A DNA stretch of 9,095 bases from Cellvibrionales bacterium (lineage in GTDB: Bacteria; Pseudomonadota; Gammaproteobacteria; Pseudomonadales; JAHEGP01): positions 1 through 9,095 of the forward strand of contig JAHEGP010000119.1 in assembly GCA_024645065.1 (NCBI GenBank). Reading direction: 5' to 3'. How positions within the stretch are numbered: the stretch's first letter is position 1; each line of letters opens with the position of its first letter. The notes under the pieces were generated by a model. That model did no database searches and was not told the DNA's origin. It was given only the letters and a program-made list of their open reading frames with translations. A program made the translations under genes and the position numbers. Positions 1-6,303 of this stretch are shown here, piece by piece.

Positions 1-133
1 GGGCTTCAGAGCTGAGGCCTTACCCTGAACCATCGTTATTCTCGGAATCACTGCAATCATCAACTTGCCCAAAGCGTGCAGGGCATTGTGCTGCACCGGC
101 CCTCACCCAAAACAGCCATAGCAAGCCGCCTCT
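1..133. other. Left-edge region with no recognised gene
   Basis: No convincing gene is visible here. One + strand frame stays open from base 3 to the stop at 135-137, but its translation (about 44 residues, no start, rich in Ser and Pro) resembles nothing I know, and the other + frames stop within 28 bases. No good -35/-10 pair precedes the gene that starts at 134. The region may be the intergenic sequence or the tail of a gene outside the window. Confidence 0.4.
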
Positions 134-448
134 ATGAGAATCTGCATTGACGAGTTACATCGCTGGCAACCCCTGGGCACCGTCATTATTCGCTCCCTGG
201 ACTTGTCCCTCTACCACGCGATCGCGGTTATCGACGGACGCGAGCATTTAATAGCAGACGCCGAAGGAAAACCCTTGCGCTACCACAGCATCATGGGATT
301 CAAGCGCAGATTGGCCGGGTTCACCATTGAGCGCATGCTGCTGGAGCAGAACAGCGCCTACGATGAGATGATCGGCCAAGCCCCCAGGTCCCAGGCCAAT
401 ACCCTGCGAGTGCCCATGACGCCCTTTTATGATCCCTTCGATAACTAG
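134..448 (+). CDS. Small DUF6482-like protein of unknown function
   Basis: This encodes a 104-residue soluble protein with no signal peptide or membrane segment. The pattern is an N-terminal beta-rich half (GTVIIRSLDLSLYHAIAV, then DGREHLIADAEGKPLRY), a central helix ending in ERMLLEQ, and a C-terminal motif LRVPM. From memory this matches the DUF6482 family of about 100 residues found in Pseudomonas and relatives, whose members share the 'D..G.PL...S' and 'LRVPL' blocks. Function is unknown. The ATG at 134 has only a weak ribosome site upstream, but it gives the family's usual length. A hairpin follows the stop at 451-467. It could also be an unrelated small protein with a similar fold. Confidence 0.65.
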   Translation: MRICIDELHRWQPLGTVIIRSLDLSLYHAIAVIDGREHLIADAEGKPLRYHSIMGFKRRLAGFTIERMLLEQNSAYDEMIGQAPRSQANTLRVPMTPFYDPFDN

Positions 449-450
449 AA

Positions 451-467
451 CGGGCTTTTTCAGCCCG
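451..467. terminator. Hairpin after the DUF6482-like gene
   Basis: CGGGCT (451-456) pairs perfectly with AGCCCG (462-467) around a TTTTC loop, starting two bases after the stop codon. On the + strand no T-run follows the stem, so a classical intrinsic terminator is not certain. It may partly stop or attenuate transcription before the lipoprotein gene at 509, or protect the 3' end. Confidence 0.45.
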
Positions 468-508
468 GCGCCGCGTCCCGGCCCCGATGCGGTGCATGCG
501 GCATCGCC

Positions 509-1609
509 ATGAGGGCGGCGGGGAGGCATTGGGTCCTGGTGCTGCTAGCCGCAGTCGCCGGCTGCAACAGCGACCCCAGGCAGCACGCCTTCGACGATTA
601 CCTGACCCGACTGTCACGGGCACTCCAGCAGGAGCTGCCCCCGCAACAACAGCCGGAGCCCCTGGCCTATCCCAGCGGGCGCCAGTTAATCGAACAACAC
701 CCTGAAACCGAGCGCATTGCCCTGCTCGACTTTCTCGCTATGTCGGACTGCCAACTGCAACAGACTCTGGCGCAGCGCAACAGCTCGTTGGGCAAATTGG
801 GCACAGAATCACAACGCTTGCTGCAGGATCTGGCTTTTCTCCGGCAGGCACCAGCCTGCATCGCCAGCTTGCGAAAACAACAAAACGACGACCTGGCGCA
901 GCAACTGCAACGCGCCCTGGAAAACCGGCGCTCGCAACTGGCAACCATCATCTGGCACGCGACTCTGGGCGCGCGGGAGTTTGGCCTGTTCTGGCAGGCG
1001 CCGCCGCTGCTGAATGACTACCCGGAGCAAACCGGCCCCGAGCTGCTCGGGGCGCTTGAAAGTTTGCAGCGCATGAGTGCGCGGTGGCTGCAAGGTCACT
1101 TCGATAAGGAGACGAAAGCTGGACCCGGTAGCCCGGGCAACAGCTACAGCTCCGAACGACCCGATTATGCGGCAAGTTCCAGCGCCCTGGAAGCGGCACT
1201 CGACACGATTCGCGGGGGTGACGGCGGCAGGCTGTACCGAGCCCTGGCGATACAGGCGGCCCATCTGGAGCGGGGCAACGCGATGGCCCGGCAGCGCCTT
1301 GACAGCCAACCCTTGTGCTATCCCGGACGCAACAATCCCCGGGGCGATATCCTGTTTAACGTGGTGCAGAAATTCTGGCTGCAGGGACTGCAAGGCTGGT
1401 CTGCCCAGCTCAGTCAGCGGTATTATCAGCTGTGGCCTGCATTGCAGTCGCTGGAGGCAAGCCTGGCGGCGGGGGAGCCCCGCTCCTACCGCCGGTGGCG
1501 GCAACTGCGAGACCAGCGGATTGAGCAACTGGTGCATGCGCCGCGGCACCATGTGGGGGCAATCAGGCCGCTGCTGGAACAATGTGGCCTGGCACCGGGC
1601 CAGGACTAG
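509..1609 (+). CDS. DUF3080-type lipoprotein
   Basis: This is a 366-residue predicted lipoprotein. Residues 1-18 form a signal peptide (RAAGRHW, then the hydrophobic VLVLLAAVAG) ending in the lipobox VAG-C, with Cys19 as the lipidated residue. Asn, not Asp, at +2 favours sorting to the outer membrane. The mature part is helical and Gln/Leu-rich. It contains the block around residues 66-117 with CQLQ and QRNSSLGK, and the block around 270-310 with NPRGDILFNVVQKFW. From memory both are typical of DUF3080, a gammaproteobacterial family of about 350 residues and unknown function. Besides Cys19 there are four cysteines (81, 117, 270, 359), so two disulfides are possible. The start at 509 was chosen because it gives a proper positively charged n-region; its ribosome site is weak. 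The stop lies four bases before the next gene, so the two are probably one operon. Confidence 0.8.
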   Translation: MRAAGRHWVLVLLAAVAGCNSDPRQHAFDDYLTRLSRALQQELPPQQQPEPLAYPSGRQLIEQHPETERIALLDFLAMSDCQLQQTLAQRNSSLGKLGTESQRLLQDLAFLRQAPACIASLRKQQNDDLAQQLQRALENRRSQLATIIWHATLGAREFGLFWQAPPLLNDYPEQTGPELLGALESLQRMSARWLQGHFDKETKAGPGSPGNSYSSERPDYAASSSALEAALDTIRGGDGGRLYRALAIQAAHLERGNAMARQRLDSQPLCYPGRNNPRGDILFNVVQKFWLQGLQGWSAQLSQRYYQLWPALQSLEASLAAGEPRSYRRWRQLRDQRIEQLVHAPRHHVGAIRPLLEQCGLAPGQD

Positions 1610-1613
1610 AGAT

Positions 1614-2054
1614 ATGACCGACAGCGCCAGATTCGGGGTACCGGTAACCGCAACGTGGCTTGGCAGGGCGGGCCTGCTACCCTTCGGCCTGCTGCCGCTG
1701 GCGTTGTTTTTTTGGCCGCAACTCTCGAGCCTGTGGCTGGAACTACTGGCTAATTACAGCCTGGCGATACTGTGTTTCTTGCCCGGGGTCTGGTGGGGGA
1801 TGGGCCTGATCCGGCGTCAACCGCAGCCACTGCTGGTCAGCAACGCCCTGGTCGTAGCGGCATTCTTCGCACGCTCGCTGCTTGGCGAACGGCAATTTTT
1901 ACTCGTCGCTGTGGTGCTGTTTCTGGCGCTATTGGCTTATGAGCGCAACCATCCCCTGTTCAAACCGCAGCCTCGCTACTATGCCCGGATGCGCCTCCAG
2001 CTCACAACAATTGCTTGCTGCGGTCTGTTGCTGGCAGCGCTGGCAGGCGACTGA
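1614..2054 (+). CDS. DUF3429-type inner-membrane protein
   Basis: This encodes a 146-residue hydrophobic protein with four or five predicted membrane segments (about residues 21-38, 45-66, 73-90, 94-109 and 127-143). The segment NYSLAILCFLPGVWWGMGL resembles the hallmark 'Y...IL.F..G..WG' of DUF3429 proteins, small integral membrane proteins of unknown function. The ATG at 1614 is preceded by AGGA at 1603-1606 with seven bases of spacing, inside the end of the lipoprotein gene. The frame is open much further upstream, but that part is only the shadow of the lipoprotein gene. It is probably translated from the same message as the lipoprotein, suggesting a shared envelope role (inference). It converges on the LysR gene, 33 bases away. 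Confidence 0.75.
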   Translation: MTDSARFGVPVTATWLGRAGLLPFGLLPLALFFWPQLSSLWLELLANYSLAILCFLPGVWWGMGLIRRQPQPLLVSNALVVAAFFARSLLGERQFLLVAVVLFLALLAYERNHPLFKPQPRYYARMRLQLTTIACCGLLLAALAGD

Positions 2055-2087
2055 AATATTGCGAATGCCCACTCTCCCGGCGCCGAT

Positions 2088-2990
2088 TCATGCCCCCCGC
2101 CAAAGCTCGGGCTTGGCCAGGGCGGCCAGCATCCACTGCAACGCCTTACCCTTGTTGTTGGCTTTCCAAACCAGGTACAGTTCGGCGGGCGGCACCGCCC
2201 GGGCCAATGGCACGACAATGAGCTCACCACGCTGGAGGTGATGCTGGATGCGGTGGGCCGGCAAATATCCCACACCCAGTCCCCGCAGCTGGGCATCAAT
2301 TTTCTGCTGCATCGTTGCAACTCGCAGGGCCGCCTGGCGCTCGAGTACCCGCACCGTCGAGGGGGGCAGGTGACGCGAAGAATCCCGCACTATCACCGCC
2401 CGATGATGGCGTATCTCGGCCTCCTCAAGCCCACCCTTGTGCGTCGCCAGCGGATGCTTCGCTGCCACCACAAATAGCCACTGCACCTGCATGATAGGTG
2501 TACTTCGTAATCCCTGGAAGCGGGCGACAGACTCACCGGCGCCAAGCGCCAGATCAGCGCGCCCCTCCAGCACCGACTCAATGGAACCGCCGAGCACCTC
2601 TTCGTAGAGGTTGACCTCCAGCGCTGGTCTCAATTGGTAGAAGGCCTCGAGCTGGGGATAGATACACTGCGGATCGATAATAGAATCAACCGCGATGTTC
2701 AGGCACGACTCCCAGCCGCTATCGACCTGCCTGGTGGTTTCCACCAGGCGCTCGGCGGCCAGCAGCAACTCCCTGCCCTGCTCCAGTAACACCCGACCCG
2801 CGGGGCTCAGTACCGAGCGACGGCCCTCCTTGCGAAACAGGCTCACCCCGAGATCCTGCTCCAGTTTCTGCACGCTGTAGGTTATCGCCGATGGCACCCG
2901 ATACAGGGCGGCGGCAGCGGCGGCAAAGCTCCCCTTGCGATCAATCGCATCCAGCACCTCGAGGGCTTCAAGGGTCAAACGGCTGGTCAT
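2088..2990 (-). CDS. yhaJ: LysR-type transcriptional regulator, YhaJ-like
   Basis: This is a full-length 300-residue LysR-type regulator. The N-terminal winged helix-turn-helix covers about residues 5-64 (LEALEVLDAIDRKGSFAAAA, then VPSAITYSVQKLE, then LF and the wing SVLSPAGR). The substrate-binding domain runs from about 95 to 290. The sequence closely follows E. coli YhaJ as I remember it: the 'TLEAL.V.DAIDR.GSFAAAA..L.RVPSA..Y..QKLE' start, 'GWE..L.I', 'VL.G....L.GRADL', and 'GLGV...P' near the C-terminus. YhaJ is known to activate the yqjF promoter in response to breakdown products of nitroaromatics such as 2,4-dinitrotoluene. Here the gene is divergent from a yqjF-like gene, so it most likely regulates that operon and, through the shared intergenic region, itself. 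The inducer in this organism is unknown. Confidence 0.9.
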   Translation of the reverse strand: MTSRLTLEALEVLDAIDRKGSFAAAAAALYRVPSAITYSVQKLEQDLGVSLFRKEGRRSVLSPAGRVLLEQGRELLLAAERLVETTRQVDSGWESCLNIAVDSIIDPQCIYPQLEAFYQLRPALEVNLYEEVLGGSIESVLEGRADLALGAGESVARFQGLRSTPIMQVQWLFVVAAKHPLATHKGGLEEAEIRHHRAVIVRDSSRHLPPSTVRVLERQAALRVATMQQKIDAQLRGLGVGYLPAHRIQHHLQRGELIVVPLARAVPPAELYLVWKANNKGKALQWMLAALAKPELWRGA

Positions 2991-3017
2991 GGCGCCACTC
3001 TCGTATCCTGAATTTAG

Positions 3018-3032
3018 TTCATATTATTTGAA
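3018..3032. promoter_or_regulatory. Predicted LysR-type binding box (operator)
   Basis: TTCATATTATTTGAA is an inverted repeat, TTCA-N7-TGAA; with the flanking G and C it extends to GTTCA/TGAAC (3017-3033). It contains the T-N11-A core (T3019, A3031) typical of LysR-type regulators. Its centre (3025) is about 64 bases upstream of the start predicted from the -10 box at 3077-3082, the usual place for the recognition site of an activating LysR protein. It also lies 28 bases upstream of the regulator's own start codon, so self-repression is plausible. The surrounding 3001-3090 is much more AT-rich than the flanking genes. Confidence 0.65.
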
Positions 3033-3054
3033 CATATCGTTTCCATTTTTTCGA

Positions 3055-3082
3055 TTTTTATCTCAGATGGTAAGAATATACT
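3055..3082 (+). promoter_or_regulatory. Predicted promoter of the doxX-yqjG-pirin operon
   Basis: The -10 box TATACT (3077-3082) matches the consensus at five of six bases. The only -35 candidate at a suitable distance, TTTTTA (3055-3060, spacer 16), matches at three of six. A good -10 with a poor -35 fits a promoter that depends on an activator, here the LysR-type protein bound at 3018-3032. The predicted start is about base 3089, giving a leader of about 35 bases. Confidence 0.5.
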
Positions 3083-3110
3083 GATACCAGTTCGTCATGT
3101 TCATTGAAGC

Positions 3111-3117
3111 AAAGGAG
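3111..3117 (+). promoter_or_regulatory. Ribosome binding site that fixes the doxX start
   Basis: AAAGGAG lies six bases before the ATG at 3124. This is a near-ideal Shine-Dalgarno sequence, and it decides for 3124 over the in-frame ATG at 3097, which has none and lies very close to the predicted transcription start. Confidence 0.8.
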
Positions 3118-3123
3118 TCATAC

Positions 3124-3573
3124 ATGCACCGGATAACCCTGAAACAACGTTTACAAGGTAGCCATGGCGGTACTGGCATGCTGGTTCTCCGGCTTGCCCT
3201 GGGAGTCATTCTCGCCGCCCATGGTGGGCAAAAATTATTCGGCTGGTTTGGAGGTTATGGACTTGAGGCCACCGGACAATGGATGGAATCCGTTGGCTTC
3301 ACCCCGGGATACCTGATGGCATTGCTCGCCGGAAGCGCCGAGTTCTTTGGCGGCATAGCGCTGATGCTGGGTTTGCTGACCCGCCCGGCGGCGGTGGTGG
3401 CGGCTTTCACTATGCTGATGGCCATGACCGTGCACATCGGCAATGGTCTGTTTCTCAGCAACAACGGCTACGAGTTTGCACTGATCTTGCTGGCCGCGTC
3501 CATTACCCTTGCAATCCAGGGCGGCGGCCAGCTAGCGCTCGATGCCCGGCTGTTCCCGGCCACCCGGCACTAG
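3124..3573 (+). CDS. yqjF: DoxX-family membrane protein, YqjF-like
   Basis: This encodes a 149-residue inner-membrane protein with four predicted helices (about residues 18-34, 62-84, 88-106 and 115-133). It carries DoxX-family marks: LRLALGVILAAHGGQKLFGW at 22-41, AEFFGGIALMLGL at 72-84 followed by TRPAA, and a closing GGGQLALD at 133-140. E. coli YqjF, its likely counterpart, is about 130 residues. The biochemical role of DoxX proteins is not settled; some are linked to thiol, sulfur or quinone-linked redox chemistry. The yqjF promoter is known to respond to nitroaromatic breakdown products through YhaJ. Here it is the first gene of the operon, facing the YhaJ-like regulator and 62 bases ahead of the yqjG-like gene. 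An upstream in-frame ATG at 3097 would add nine residues but lacks a ribosome site. Confidence 0.88.
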   Translation: MHRITLKQRLQGSHGGTGMLVLRLALGVILAAHGGQKLFGWFGGYGLEATGQWMESVGFTPGYLMALLAGSAEFFGGIALMLGLLTRPAAVVAAFTMLMAMTVHIGNGLFLSNNGYEFALILLAASITLAIQGGGQLALDARLFPATRH

Positions 3574-3581
3574 ATAGCACC

Positions 3582-3603
3582 CGGGCCGGCAGTGGCTGGC
3601 CCG
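3582..3603 (+). other. Hairpin between doxX and yqjG
   Basis: CGGGCCGGC (3582-3590) folds onto GCTGGCCCG (3595-3603) with one G-U pair and an AGTG loop, a strong nine-pair stem. No T-run follows, so it is not a standard terminator. It sits eight bases after the doxX stop inside the operon and may protect the doxX end of the message or partly reduce transcription into the next gene. Confidence 0.5.
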
Positions 3604-3635
3604 ACCCACAACAATTCACACGGAGCAAGCAAACC

Positions 3636-4589
3636 ATGGGATTATTAGTCGAAGGGCAGTGGCACACTGACTGGTACGATACCAAATCTTCTGGCGGCGA
3701 ATTCATACGCCAGGATGCGCAGTTTCGCAACCAGCTTAGCCCCGATGGCAGCGGTGGCAGCTTCAAGGCAGAGCCAGGGCGCTACCACCTCTATGTGTCA
3801 CTCGCCTGCCCCTGGGCACATCGAACCCTCATTTTTCGCAAGCTCAAGCAACTCGAGCAGTTCATCGGCGTGACCATTGTAAAACCCGAGATGCTGGAGC
3901 ACGGCTGGGAGCTGGGCGGCGGTGGCGACCCCGGGCCAATAGCCGATATCCGTTACCTGCACCAGGTCTACACCGCTGCACAACCGGATTACAGCGGCCG
4001 GGTTACCGTACCGGTGCTCTGGGACAAGCAGGCCGGGACCATCGTCAACAATGAGTCCTCCGAAATCATCCGTATGCTGAACACCGCGTTCGACGCCTTT
4101 ACCCCGGTGACAACCGACTACTACCCGGCGGGGCTGCGCGATGCAATCGATGGCATCAATGACCTGGTTTACGACAACATCAACAACGGGGTCTACAAGT
4201 GCGGCTTTGCCACCACCCAGGCGGCCTACGACAAAGCCTATCATTCACTCTTCAAGGCGCTGGATGCCGTCGAACACCGACTGGGCCAGCAGCGCTACCT
4301 GGTGGGCCCTGACATCACCGAGGCCGACTGGCGCCTGTTTACCACCTTGATCCGTTTCGACAGCGTCTACTTCGGCCACTTCAAGTGCAACCGCCAGCAG
4401 ATCGAACAGTTCCCTAATCTGTCGAACTACCTGCGCGACTTATTCCAGCAGCCCGGGATCGCGGACACGGTGGATTTTGGGCACATCAAGACCCATTACT
4501 ATTACAGCCACGACACCATCAACCCGACCCGGATCGTGCCACTGGGCCCGAGTATCGATTACTTCAGCCCCCACGACCGAGGCCTATAA
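3636..4589 (+). CDS. yqjG: Glutathionyl-hydroquinone reductase, YqjG-like
   Basis: This is a cytoplasmic xi-class glutathione transferase of 317 residues (E. coli YqjG has 328). It reduces glutathionyl-hydroquinones, giving glutathione and free hydroquinone, and so recycles quinone-glutathione adducts. The thioredoxin-fold domain holds the catalytic Cys58 in the family motif CPWAHR (58-63). The glutathione-binding VPVLWD (125-130) and NNESSEI (138-144) follow. The helical C-terminal domain carries NNGVYKCGFA (183-192), whose Tyr187 matches the conserved active-site tyrosine of the family, and the HYYYSH stretch (287-292) near the second conserved tyrosine. The ATG at 3636 has GGAG ten bases upstream; the longer open frame before it is a shadow of doxX. 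It is the second gene of the operon, 22 bases before the pirin gene. All key residues appear intact. Confidence 0.95.
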   Translation: MGLLVEGQWHTDWYDTKSSGGEFIRQDAQFRNQLSPDGSGGSFKAEPGRYHLYVSLACPWAHRTLIFRKLKQLEQFIGVTIVKPEMLEHGWELGGGGDPGPIADIRYLHQVYTAAQPDYSGRVTVPVLWDKQAGTIVNNESSEIIRMLNTAFDAFTPVTTDYYPAGLRDAIDGINDLVYDNINNGVYKCGFATTQAAYDKAYHSLFKALDAVEHRLGQQRYLVGPDITEADWRLFTTLIRFDSVYFGHFKCNRQQIEQFPNLSNYLRDLFQQPGIADTVDFGHIKTHYYYSHDTINPTRIVPLGPSIDYFSPHDRGL

Positions 4590-4611
4590 CCCCAGAGCAG
4601 GATGTTGACCC

Positions 4612-5472
4612 ATGAATACACGCAAAAGAGCACTGCTTCAGGCACTGGACGCCCAGCCAGCCACCGACGGTGACGGAGTCAGAATCCAGCGCAATATTGC
4701 CAACCGGGCACTGCCAGGATTCGACCCTTTCCTGCTGCTCGATGAAATCGCATCGGACCAGGCCTGCGACTACATCGGCGGCTTCCCCGAGCACCCTCAC
4801 CGCGGTTTTGAAACGGTAACCTACATGCTGGAAGGGAGCATGAAGCACCGCGACCACCTCGGCAACGAGGGGCTGCTGGTGAGCGGCTCGGTACAATGGA
4901 TGACCGCCGGGCGCGGCGTGTTGCACTCGGAAATGCCAATGCAGGAGTCGGGCAGGCTACACGGATTCCAATTGTGGATAAACCTGCCTGCTGCAGAAAA
5001 GATGTGTGAGCCCAACTACCAGGAGTATCGCCCGCAGGATATTCCGCTGATAGCCCTGGGCGCCAGCAGCAGCGCGCGGGTAATCGCCGGCACCCTCAGT
5101 ACGGCCTCGCAGTCCGTTACCGGACCCGTCGGCGGCGTCACCACCCGGCCGGACTTCTACGACCTTCGCATTGGCGCCGGAGACAGCGTAGACATTCCGC
5201 TAGAGGCCGCCAAACGCGGCCTGATATACGTTTTCGACGGCAGCGTCCTGATCGACGATGGCCAGCATCGGCGAGCTCTTGGGAAGCAGCAACTCGGACT
5301 ACTGGGCGATGGTGATGGTGTCACGATCTATGCTCCGGGAGACAGCCGCCTGCTGCTGTTGGCGGGACAGCCATTAAACGAGCCCATCGTTAATTGGGGC
5401 CCTTTTGTGATGAACACCCGTGCGGAAATTGAGCAGGCGATAAGGGATTACCAACAGGGCAGCCTGGTTTAG
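4612..5472 (+). CDS. Pirin-family protein (bicupin), YhaK neighbourhood
   Basis: This is a 286-residue pirin, a two-cupin cytoplasmic metalloprotein. The N-terminal cupin keeps the full metal set: His61 and His63 in the motif HPHRGFETVTYMLEG, and His105 and Glu107 in the HSE motif, followed by GFQLWINLP (118-126). The C-terminal half (about 150-285) is the second cupin. Human pirin (290 residues) and some bacterial pirins with the same ligands oxidise quercetin-like flavonols; others act as redox-linked regulators. E. coli YhaK and YhhW are shorter (about 230), so this is a full-length pirin in the place YhaK occupies in E. coli. CAGGA lies nine bases before the ATG. Position in the operon suggests handling of phenolic or quinone compounds (inference). 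No terminator with a T-run follows. Confidence 0.92.
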   Translation: MNTRKRALLQALDAQPATDGDGVRIQRNIANRALPGFDPFLLLDEIASDQACDYIGGFPEHPHRGFETVTYMLEGSMKHRDHLGNEGLLVSGSVQWMTAGRGVLHSEMPMQESGRLHGFQLWINLPAAEKMCEPNYQEYRPQDIPLIALGASSSARVIAGTLSTASQSVTGPVGGVTTRPDFYDLRIGAGDSVDIPLEAAKRGLIYVFDGSVLIDDGQHRRALGKQQLGLLGDGDGVTIYAPGDSRLLLLAGQPLNEPIVNWGPFVMNTRAEIEQAIRDYQQGSLV

Positions 5473-5486
5473 CGCCAGGACTCGGC

Positions 5487-5509
5487 CCGACGTCTCTGCA
5501 GCCCGTCGG
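5487..5509 (+). other. Inverted repeat after the pirin gene
   Basis: CCGACG (5487-5492) and CGTCGG (5504-5509) could form a six-pair stem with an 11-base loop, 14 bases after the pirin stop. It lacks a T-run, so a terminator role is only a guess. Confidence 0.25.
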
Positions 5510-5532
5510 CGAACCCAGGACCACGCCAAACC

Positions 5533-5561
5533 TTGGCTCAACCGTCATCCTGGCGCATAAT
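5533..5561 (+). promoter_or_regulatory. Predicted sigma70 promoter of the four-helix membrane protein gene
   Basis: TTGGCT (5533-5538, four of six) and CATAAT (5556-5561, five of six) are separated by 17 bases. The start would be near 5568, giving a leader of about 46 bases to the ATG at 5614. It suggests that this gene is transcribed separately from the pirin operon. Confidence 0.55.
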
Positions 5562-5613
5562 CATTGTCTTGAGCAGCAGTAATCTGTCGGTTGAGGCGAG
5601 GGGGACAAGCCCG

Positions 5614-6120
5614 ATGCATAATGCGCTCGCATTTCTGAGGAAGGAATTGCTCGAACTTCTGCCGCCAATGCTGTTTTTTCTGCTGCTGTTCCAGCTGCTC
5701 AGCCTGGTCAGAGGCATTCTCGAAGAGCAATATGATATCACTGCGGTATCGACGGCGTCGGCCGTAATCAGTGCGCTGGTGGTGGCCAAATCTATCCTGC
5801 TCGCCAATGCCACGCCGCTGCTTGACTGGTTCAGCCAGCGCCGCCTGATCTACAACGCGTTATGGCGGATCGCACTTTACCTGTTGATTATCGTGCTGTT
5901 CCAGTACCTGGAAGAACTGTTACCGCTATGGTTTAAAACCGGATCATTCGCCAGTGCCCATGGCACCATCATTGACAGTATTCACTGGCCGCATTTCTGG
6001 GTATCGCACATCGTCTTGCTTATCTTCGTCACGTTTTACGCCCTGGGCGTCGAACTGATCAACGCCATCGGTCCTCACCAATCCCTGCAATTGTTTACCC
6101 GGCCGCGCGCCGACAACTAG
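5614..6120 (+). CDS. Four-helix integral membrane protein, family not identified
   Basis: I cannot name this 168-residue protein. It has four predicted membrane helices at about residues 15-33, 45-66, 82-101 and 129-150. Notable parts are the start RKELLELLPPMLFFLLLFQ, a small-residue-rich second helix (STASAVISALVVAKSILLA) with a buried-looking Lys59, the block RRLIYNALWR before helix 3, and QYLEELLPLWF after it. The charged residues in and around the helices (Lys59, Glu100 and Glu101, Glu148) may be functional. Arrangements like this recur in conserved hypothetical membrane proteins as I recall them, but I can give no function. The frame is open back to an ATG at 5533; that ATG falls inside the predicted -35 box and lacks a ribosome site. 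The ATG at 5614 has GAGGGGGA (5598-5605) eight bases upstream, so it is preferred. Confidence 0.75.
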   Translation: MHNALAFLRKELLELLPPMLFFLLLFQLLSLVRGILEEQYDITAVSTASAVISALVVAKSILLANATPLLDWFSQRRLIYNALWRIALYLLIIVLFQYLEELLPLWFKTGSFASAHGTIIDSIHWPHFWVSHIVLLIFVTFYALGVELINAIGPHQSLQLFTRPRADN

Positions 6121-6303
6121 CGACAGATGCTGTCCAGCCCGAGGGTCACCGCTATGGATGACAAGCTTGACCGTTCCCGGCGAATCCAGCTGGCCTATTC
6201 GGTGATTTGATCGAAATCAAGCTTTGCATCAACCGCATGCCAGCTGCCCCAAATTGACAACAGCCTGTCATTAAAAGGCAATTAACAGCCTTGCCCATCG
6301 CCC
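6121..6303. other. Gap between the membrane protein and the DUF2092 promoter
   Basis: This is the first part of a 349-base gap between genes (6121-6469). It contains a possible 18-codon ORF at 6154-6210 and an inverted repeat at 6203-6219 (TGATTT, five-base loop GATCG, AAATCA) overlapping that ORF's stop. There is no T-run after the repeat, so termination is uncertain. A TTGACA sequence at 6254-6259 has no good -10 partner at the right distance. The - strand open frame across the region is a shadow of the DUF2092 gene. Confidence 0.5.
6154..6210 (+). CDS. Possible small ORF or gene remnant, 18 codons
   Basis: The ATG at 6154 has GAGGG (6141-6145) eight bases upstream and starts the short frame MDDKLDRSRRIQLAYSVI, ending at the TGA 6208-6210. 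An in-frame ATG at 6127 would give 27 residues. The composition (charged amphipathic start, then hydrophobic) looks like the beginning of a protein with its rest lost, or a true small protein. It starts 33 bases after the membrane protein stop, so it could be co-transcribed. No homologue is known to me; chance is a fair explanation. Confidence 0.25.
   Translation: MDDKLDRSRRIQLAYSVI

Noticed and set aside
809..1582. Long open frame on the - strand opposite the DUF3080 lipoprotein gene
   Set aside because: It is fully contained in a better-supported gene with signal peptide, lipobox and family motifs; its translation shows no domain and is a codon-bias shadow.
1077..1613. Upstream extension of the DUF3429 frame
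   Set aside because: It overlaps the lipoprotein gene, reads as a basic, Trp- and Cys-rich shadow, and a proper ribosome site precedes the ATG at 1614.
3097..3123. Alternative doxX start at 3097
   Set aside because: It has no ribosome site and lies only about eight bases after the predicted transcription start; AAAGGAG before 3124 is far better.
3279..3635. Upstream extension of the yqjG frame into doxX
   Set aside because: It overlaps DoxX out of frame. The family start (MGLLVEGQW) fits the ATG at 3636 with GGAG upstream.
5533..5613. Alternative start of the four-helix membrane protein at 5533
   Set aside because: It coincides with the predicted -35 box, lacks a ribosome site, and would add 27 residues of no recognisable kind before the typical start.
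6254..6259. Perfect TTGACA as a -35 box
   Set aside because: No acceptable -10 box lies 16-18 bases downstream; the TTAACA/TATAAT pair further on is better.
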